Source: JAAUQA01 sp036351435 (lineage in GTDB: Bacteria > Pseudomonadota > Gammaproteobacteria > Competibacterales > Competibacteraceae). Taken from it: a stretch of DNA of 9,550 nt. How positions within the stretch are numbered: the first letter of the stretch is position 1; each line of letters starts with the position of its first letter. Below the pieces are notes generated by a model. It did no database searches, had not been told where the DNA came from, and worked only from the letters and a program-made list of their open reading frames with translations. Made by a program: the position numbers and the translations under genes. Positions 5,889 to 9,550 of this stretch are shown here, piece by piece. The DNA lies in contig JAZBPA010000436.1 of the NCBI GenBank assembly GCA_036351435.1, forward strand, positions 1 to 9,550. Direction: 5' to 3'.

Positions 5889-6365
5889 ATGATTCGCATA
5901 ACCCGGGAAACCGATTACGGTATCGTCCTGCTCACCGGCTTGGTGCAGGACGCCAGTCCGCCTTATAGCGCCGCTGCACTGGCAAAACAGTGTCGGTTGC
6001 CATTGCCAATGGTCAGTAAAGTACTCAAAGCGCTGGCCCGGGCAGGTTTGTTGATTTCCCAACGTGGTGCGCAAGGGGGATACAGCTTATCGCGCCCGCC
6101 TGAGGCTATTTCAGCGGCGGACATTATCGATGCTTTGGAAGGCCCCGTTGCCATTACCGAATGCAGCGTCGGGTTACCCAGCACCTGCGTCCATGAAGGT
6201 CATTGTACGGTCGGCGGGCACTGGAGCCGGATCAATGACGCCATCCGCGCCGCGCTGGAAAAGATCAGTTTATTAGAGTTAAGCCGTCCCGCTCCGGTAC
6301 GGGTTGACTTGCCGCTTACCCAACAGCGGCGCGTAATCCCACAATCACTCGTCCACTCTTCTTGA
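5889..6365 (+). CDS. Rrf2-family iron-sulfur regulator of the SUF operon
   Basis: A 158-residue DNA-binding regulator. The winged helix-turn-helix fills about residues 1-85: MIRITRETDYGIVLL, the recognition-helix region LPMVSKVLKALARAGLL, and the wing RGAQGGYSLSRPP. A cysteine cluster follows, C92-x7-C100-x5-C106, with H105 and H111 nearby, as expected for a [2Fe-2S] or [4Fe-4S] ligand set; E. coli IscR has C92, C98, C104 and H107. An extra cysteine, C35, is probably not a ligand. Its place as first gene before sufB matches the Xanthomonas-type SUF assembly regulators rather than iscR of an isc operon. The last 25 or so residues (from RPAPVRVD) form a tail of unknown use. sufB begins 15 bases after its stop. 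The Shine-Dalgarno is weak (GAG 10 bases before ATG), perhaps keeping its level low. Likely autoregulated through the site at 5847-5871. Confidence 0.9.
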   Translation: MIRITRETDYGIVLLTGLVQDASPPYSAAALAKQCRLPLPMVSKVLKALARAGLLISQRGAQGGYSLSRPPEAISAADIIDALEGPVAITECSVGLPSTCVHEGHCTVGGHWSRINDAIRAALEKISLLELSRPAPVRVDLPLTQQRRVIPQSLVHSS

Positions 6366-6380
6366 TACGAGGTCACGACC

Positions 6381-7829
6381 ATGTCAGCATCCGCCAGCAC
6401 CCTGGAAAAACTCGCCTCAGCCGACTACGAATTCGGCTTTGTGACCGATGTCGAACAAGATACCGTCGAGCCGGGGTTGAATGAGGACGTCATTCGGTTT
6501 ATTTCCAACAAGAAAAATGAACCGGAATGGTTATTGGAGTGGCGGCTGACCGCGTATCGGCATTGGTTGACCATGACCGAACCTGCATGGTCCAACGTGC
6601 GCTATCCTGGGATTGACTACCAGGCCATTTCGTATTACGCCGCGCCCAAGTCTAAAGCGGATGCACCTAAGAGTTTGGATGAAGTCGATCCCGAAATTCT
6701 GCGTACCTATGAGAAGCTCGGTATTCCGCTGGCTGAACAGGAAATGCTGGCGGGGGTCGCGGTCGATGCGGTGTTCGACAGCGTTTCCGTAGCGACCAGC
6801 TTCAAATCCAAGCTGGCTGAAAAAGGCATTATCTTTTGCTCATTTTCGGAAGCGGTGAAGGATCATCCGGACTTGGTGCGTCAATATTTAGGCACTGTGG
6901 TCCCGACCAAAGACAACTATTTCGCCGCTTTGAATTCTGCGGTGTTCACCGACGGGTCTTTCGTCTACATCCCCAAGGGCGTGCGTTGCCCGATGGAGTT
7001 GTCCACCTATTTTCGCATTAACGCCAAGAATACCGGACAGTTCGAACGCACCCTGATCGTCGCCGATGAAGGCTCGTATGTCAGCTATCTGGAAGGTTGT
7101 ACCGCGCCCATGCGGGACGAAAACCAACTGCACGCCGCTGTAGTGGAATTGATTGCCATGGATGATGCCTCCATCAAGTATTCCACCGTACAGAATTGGT
7201 ATCCCGGCGACGCCGAGGGCAAGGGTGGCATCTACAACTTCGTCACCAAACGTGGCCTGTGCAAAGGGCGCAATTCCAAGATTTCCTGGACCCAGGTGGA
7301 AACCGGTTCGGCGATCACCTGGAAATACCCGAGTTGCGTACTGCGTGGTGACAATTCGGTGGGCGAATTTTATTCCGTAGCCCTGACCCGTGATTATCAG
7401 CAAGCCGATACCGGCACCAAAATGATTCACATGGGCAAAAACACCCGCAGCACCATCATCTCCAAGGGCATTTCCGCAGGTCATGCGCAGAATGCCTACC
7501 GGGGGATGGTGAGAGTGCTGCCCACCGCAGAAAATGCCCGCAATTATTCGCAGTGCGATTCCATGCTGATGGGCGATCTGTGCGGGGCGCACACATTCCC
7601 CTATATCCAGGTGCAAAACCCCTCTGCTCAGATAGAACACGAAGCGACTACCTCTAAAATCAGCGAAGATCAGATCTTCTACTGCAACCAGCGCGGTATC
7701 GGGGCCGAGGATGCGGTATCACTGATTGTTAATGGGTTCTGCAAAGAGGTCTTCAAGGAACTGCCGATGGAGTTTGCGGTGGAGGCTCAGAAATTGCTAG
7801 AACTGAAACTGGAAGGCAGCGTCGGCTAA
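6381..7829 (+). CDS. sufB: Fe-S cluster assembly scaffold protein SufB
   Basis: Core subunit of the SufBC2D complex, on which iron-sulfur clusters are assembled in the cytosol from cysteine-derived sulfur. The 482-residue length and sequence are typical. The N-terminal part runs to about 140, followed by the SufB/SufD beta-helix core: PKGVRCPMELSTYFRIN (from about 198), LEGCTAPMRDENQLHAAVVEL (C240), and GMVRVLPTAENARNYSQCDS. C392 corresponds to the essential E. coli C405 (offset 13 from the C-terminus), and E421 in IEHEATTS corresponds to E434. The C-terminal part with NGFCKEVFKELPMEFAVEAQKLL is the SufC-binding region. The start is supported by AGGT about eight bases upstream. It is cotranscribed between the Rrf2 gene (15-base gap) and sufC (39-base gap). 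A 250-codon open frame on the opposite strand is a shadow. Confidence 0.98.
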   Translation: MSASASTLEKLASADYEFGFVTDVEQDTVEPGLNEDVIRFISNKKNEPEWLLEWRLTAYRHWLTMTEPAWSNVRYPGIDYQAISYYAAPKSKADAPKSLDEVDPEILRTYEKLGIPLAEQEMLAGVAVDAVFDSVSVATSFKSKLAEKGIIFCSFSEAVKDHPDLVRQYLGTVVPTKDNYFAALNSAVFTDGSFVYIPKGVRCPMELSTYFRINAKNTGQFERTLIVADEGSYVSYLEGCTAPMRDENQLHAAVVELIAMDDASIKYSTVQNWYPGDAEGKGGIYNFVTKRGLCKGRNSKISWTQVETGSAITWKYPSCVLRGDNSVGEFYSVALTRDYQQADTGTKMIHMGKNTRSTIISKGISAGHAQNAYRGMVRVLPTAENARNYSQCDSMLMGDLCGAHTFPYIQVQNPSAQIEHEATTSKISEDQIFYCNQRGIGAEDAVSLIVNGFCKEVFKELPMEFAVEAQKLLELKLEGSVG

Positions 7830-7868
7830 AACGATCAGTCCCGATCACAGCACAGAGAGTTATTATCC

Positions 7869-8639
7869 ATGTTGGAAATCAAAAACCTGCATGCCTCCGT
7901 CGAGGGCAGGGAAATCCTTAAAGGCATCGACCTGACTGTCAACGCCGGTGAAGTGCACGCCATTATGGGGCCTAACGGCTCGGGCAAGAGCACCTTAGCG
8001 AACGTGATCTCCGGTCGCGCCGGTTATGAAGTGACCGCCGGCGAAGTCCTGTTCGAGGGCAAAAGCCTATTGGAGATGGACCCGGAAGAACGCGCCCGAG
8101 AAGGCTTGTTTCTGGCTTTTCAGTATCCCGTGGAGATTCCCGGTGTCAGCAATCTGTATTTTCTCAAAGCTGCCGTCAATGCCATGCGTAAGCATCGTGG
8201 CGAGCCGGAACTGGACGTCATGGACTTTTGGGAAATGATTCATCGCCGTATGGAATTGGTGAAAATGGACGAATCAATGTTGCAACGACCAGTCAACGAA
8301 GGCTTCTCCGGCGGCGAAAAGAAACGCAATGAAATCTTTCAAATGGCGGTGCTGGAGCCGCGTTTCGCGGTGATGGACGAAACCGATTCGGGCCTGGACA
8401 TCGACGCATTAAAAGTGGTATCGGACGGCGTCAATGCGTTGCGTAATGCCGAGCGGGGTTTCCTGGTCATCACCCACTACCAGCGCCTGCTGAATTACAT
8501 CGTACCGGATCATGTCCATGTGCTAGTGAACGGCCGTATCGTCCAGTCCGGCGGCAAGGAACTCGCGCTGGAATTGGAAGCGCAAGGCTACGCTCTCTTC
8601 AACAATGAACCGGGGCGTGCGCGCCGGGCCAACGCCTAA
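7869..8639 (+). CDS. sufC: Fe-S cluster assembly ATPase SufC
   Basis: ABC-type ATPase of the SufBC2D complex; ATP binding drives dimerisation and reshapes SufB and SufD so that the cluster site opens. It is a soluble protein without membrane partners. The 256 residues show Walker A GPNGSGKST (34-42), Q-loop Q85 in FLAFQYPVEIPGV, signature FSGGEKKRNEI (146-156, with the GGEKKRNE form special to SufC), Walker B FAVMDETDSGLD (D170, E171) and the switch histidine H203 in ITHYQRLL. The start has an AGAGAG purine tract upstream. The last residues (PGRARRANA) form a short basic tail. sufD starts 11 bases after the stop. Confidence 0.98.
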   Translation: MLEIKNLHASVEGREILKGIDLTVNAGEVHAIMGPNGSGKSTLANVISGRAGYEVTAGEVLFEGKSLLEMDPEERAREGLFLAFQYPVEIPGVSNLYFLKAAVNAMRKHRGEPELDVMDFWEMIHRRMELVKMDESMLQRPVNEGFSGGEKKRNEIFQMAVLEPRFAVMDETDSGLDIDALKVVSDGVNALRNAERGFLVITHYQRLLNYIVPDHVHVLVNGRIVQSGGKELALELEAQGYALFNNEPGRARRANA

Positions 8640-8650
8640 GGTGACCCCGC

Positions 8651-9550
8651 ATGGTAGCCGCTGTTCTGACCGATCAGAGTCAATATCGCGAAAATTTCAA
8701 TAAGCTGGTGAACACCCGCCACGAACCCGATACGTTGGTTGATCGTCGGCGTCAGGCATTGAATCGCTTCGAGTCCCTGGGTTTACCCACCACTAGACTG
8801 GAATCCTGGCGCTTTACCGACGTCAGCGCCTTGTCCAAGATTGCGTTTACCCAACCCGAGGCCGTCTCGCTGGACTCCAGCGTATTGCCGCTAATCGACA
8901 ATGATGCACACCGGTTGGTATTTGTCGATGGCCACTTTGCACCGAACCTATCACGTTTACGTAACCTGCCGCCCAAGGCGCTGATCGCCAGTTTGGGACA
9001 GGCACTGCATACCCACCCCGAGTTGCTTGCTACCCATTTGGATCGCCTGCCCGGTTTGGAGGACAACCCTTTCAGCGTTCGTAATAGTGCGTTATGGGAG
9101 GACGGTGCGTTTGTCTATCTGCCACGCGACGCGGTATTGCAAGCGCCGCTACACCTGGTGTTCTTCTCGACCGGTGAAGACACGGTTAGCCATCCCCGCA
9201 GTCTGATTGTGCTGGAGGACAGCGCACAGGCCACTATCGTGGAAGACCATGTGGGTCACGGCCGCTATCTGAGTTGCCCGCTCAGCGAAATTCGTTTGGG
9301 ACAAGGGGCCGTGCTGGATTACTACCAAGTGCAGGAACAGGATGACCAAGCGCGGCATTTGGGCGGATTGCGCACCTACCAGGAACGGGACAGCCGTTTT
9401 CAAGCATTGCTGTTTTCCGCGGGCGGTTTGCTGGCGCGCACCGATGTGGCTGCATTACTGGATGGTGAAGGCGCAGATTGCCGATTAAACGGTTTGACCC
9501 TGGTGGCAGGCAACCAAGTCGGCGATTTTCATGTGCAAGTGGATCACGCC
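8651..9550 (+). CDS. sufD: Fe-S cluster assembly protein SufD (C-terminus beyond window)
   Basis: SufB paralogue that completes the SufBC2D scaffold and aids iron acquisition. The frame is open from ATG 8651 to the right edge, giving 300 of an expected 420-450 residues. The N-terminal helical domain carries the family signature RLESWRFTDVSAL (50-61). The beta-helix core begins near 140 with NPFSVRNSALWEDGAFVYLP and continues through LDYYQVQ, RFQALLFSAGG, LNGLTLVAG and ends in view at VQVDHA. The ribosome binding site AAGGTG (8638-8643) overlaps the sufC stop codon, so the genes are probably coupled. sufS, and perhaps sufU or sufE-like genes, would be expected to follow. Confidence 0.95.
   Translation, partial: MVAAVLTDQSQYRENFNKLVNTRHEPDTLVDRRRQALNRFESLGLPTTRLESWRFTDVSALSKIAFTQPEAVSLDSSVLPLIDNDAHRLVFVDGHFAPNLSRLRNLPPKALIASLGQALHTHPELLATHLDRLPGLEDNPFSVRNSALWEDGAFVYLPRDAVLQAPLHLVFFSTGEDTVSHPRSLIVLEDSAQATIVEDHVGHGRYLSCPLSEIRLGQGAVLDYYQVQEQDDQARHLGGLRTYQERDSRFQALLFSAGGLLARTDVAALLDGEGADCRLNGLTLVAGNQVGDFHVQVDHA

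Noticed and set aside
6888..7640. A 250-codon open frame on the minus strand inside sufB
   Set aside because: It lies wholly antisense to an unmistakable sufB, has no recognisable domain, and long antisense frames are common in codon-biased genes.

Overview
The window looks like the chromosome of a gammaproteobacterium of middling G+C content. The Rpe protein is close along its whole length to the enterobacterial enzyme as I remember it. An Rrf2-type SUF regulator sits directly in front of sufB-sufC-sufD, an order known from Xanthomonas and relatives. The window also carries a bicarbonate transporter of the cyanobacterial BicA type. That would suit a CO2-fixing or otherwise bicarbonate-demanding organism (for example a sulfur oxidiser or methanotroph), but this is inference and no carbon-fixation gene is in view. 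I cannot name the genus.

Layout. Bases 1-1869 (minus strand, running off the left edge) encode a secreted zinc metalloprotease: signal peptide, pro-region with a 15-residue tandem duplication, reprolysin-like catalytic domain, then CARDB-type repeats of 118 residues. Bases 1870-2307 hold no intact gene, only a possible decayed reading frame. A clear rho-independent terminator (2308-2338) ends the next gene, the minus-strand BicA-like SulP transporter (2349-3983). Its upstream region (3984-4357) carries a candidate promoter, a 9-bp-arm inverted repeat and, next to gph, a long hairpin. Minus-strand gph and rpe (4358-5710) form a tight two-gene operon. A 178-bp divergent control region separates rpe from the plus-strand suf operon: the Rrf2 regulator (5889-6365), sufB (6381-7829), sufC (7869-8639) and sufD (8651 to the right edge, incomplete).

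How the genes work together. SufB, SufC and SufD form the scaffold complex that builds iron-sulfur clusters. The Rrf2 protein in front of them has three cysteines placed to bind such a cluster. An IscR-type-1-like operator at the predicted transcription start suggests feedback control of the operon. Rpe (pentose phosphate or Calvin cycle) and Gph (2-phosphoglycolate removal) are a common housekeeping pair, and in an autotroph both would serve carbon fixation alongside a bicarbonate importer. The protease is unrelated to its neighbours.

I did not find a convincing undescribed system. The gene content is recognisable throughout, and the most interesting points are regulatory sites, the BicA-like transporter, and repeats and an altered zinc-site residue in the protease.
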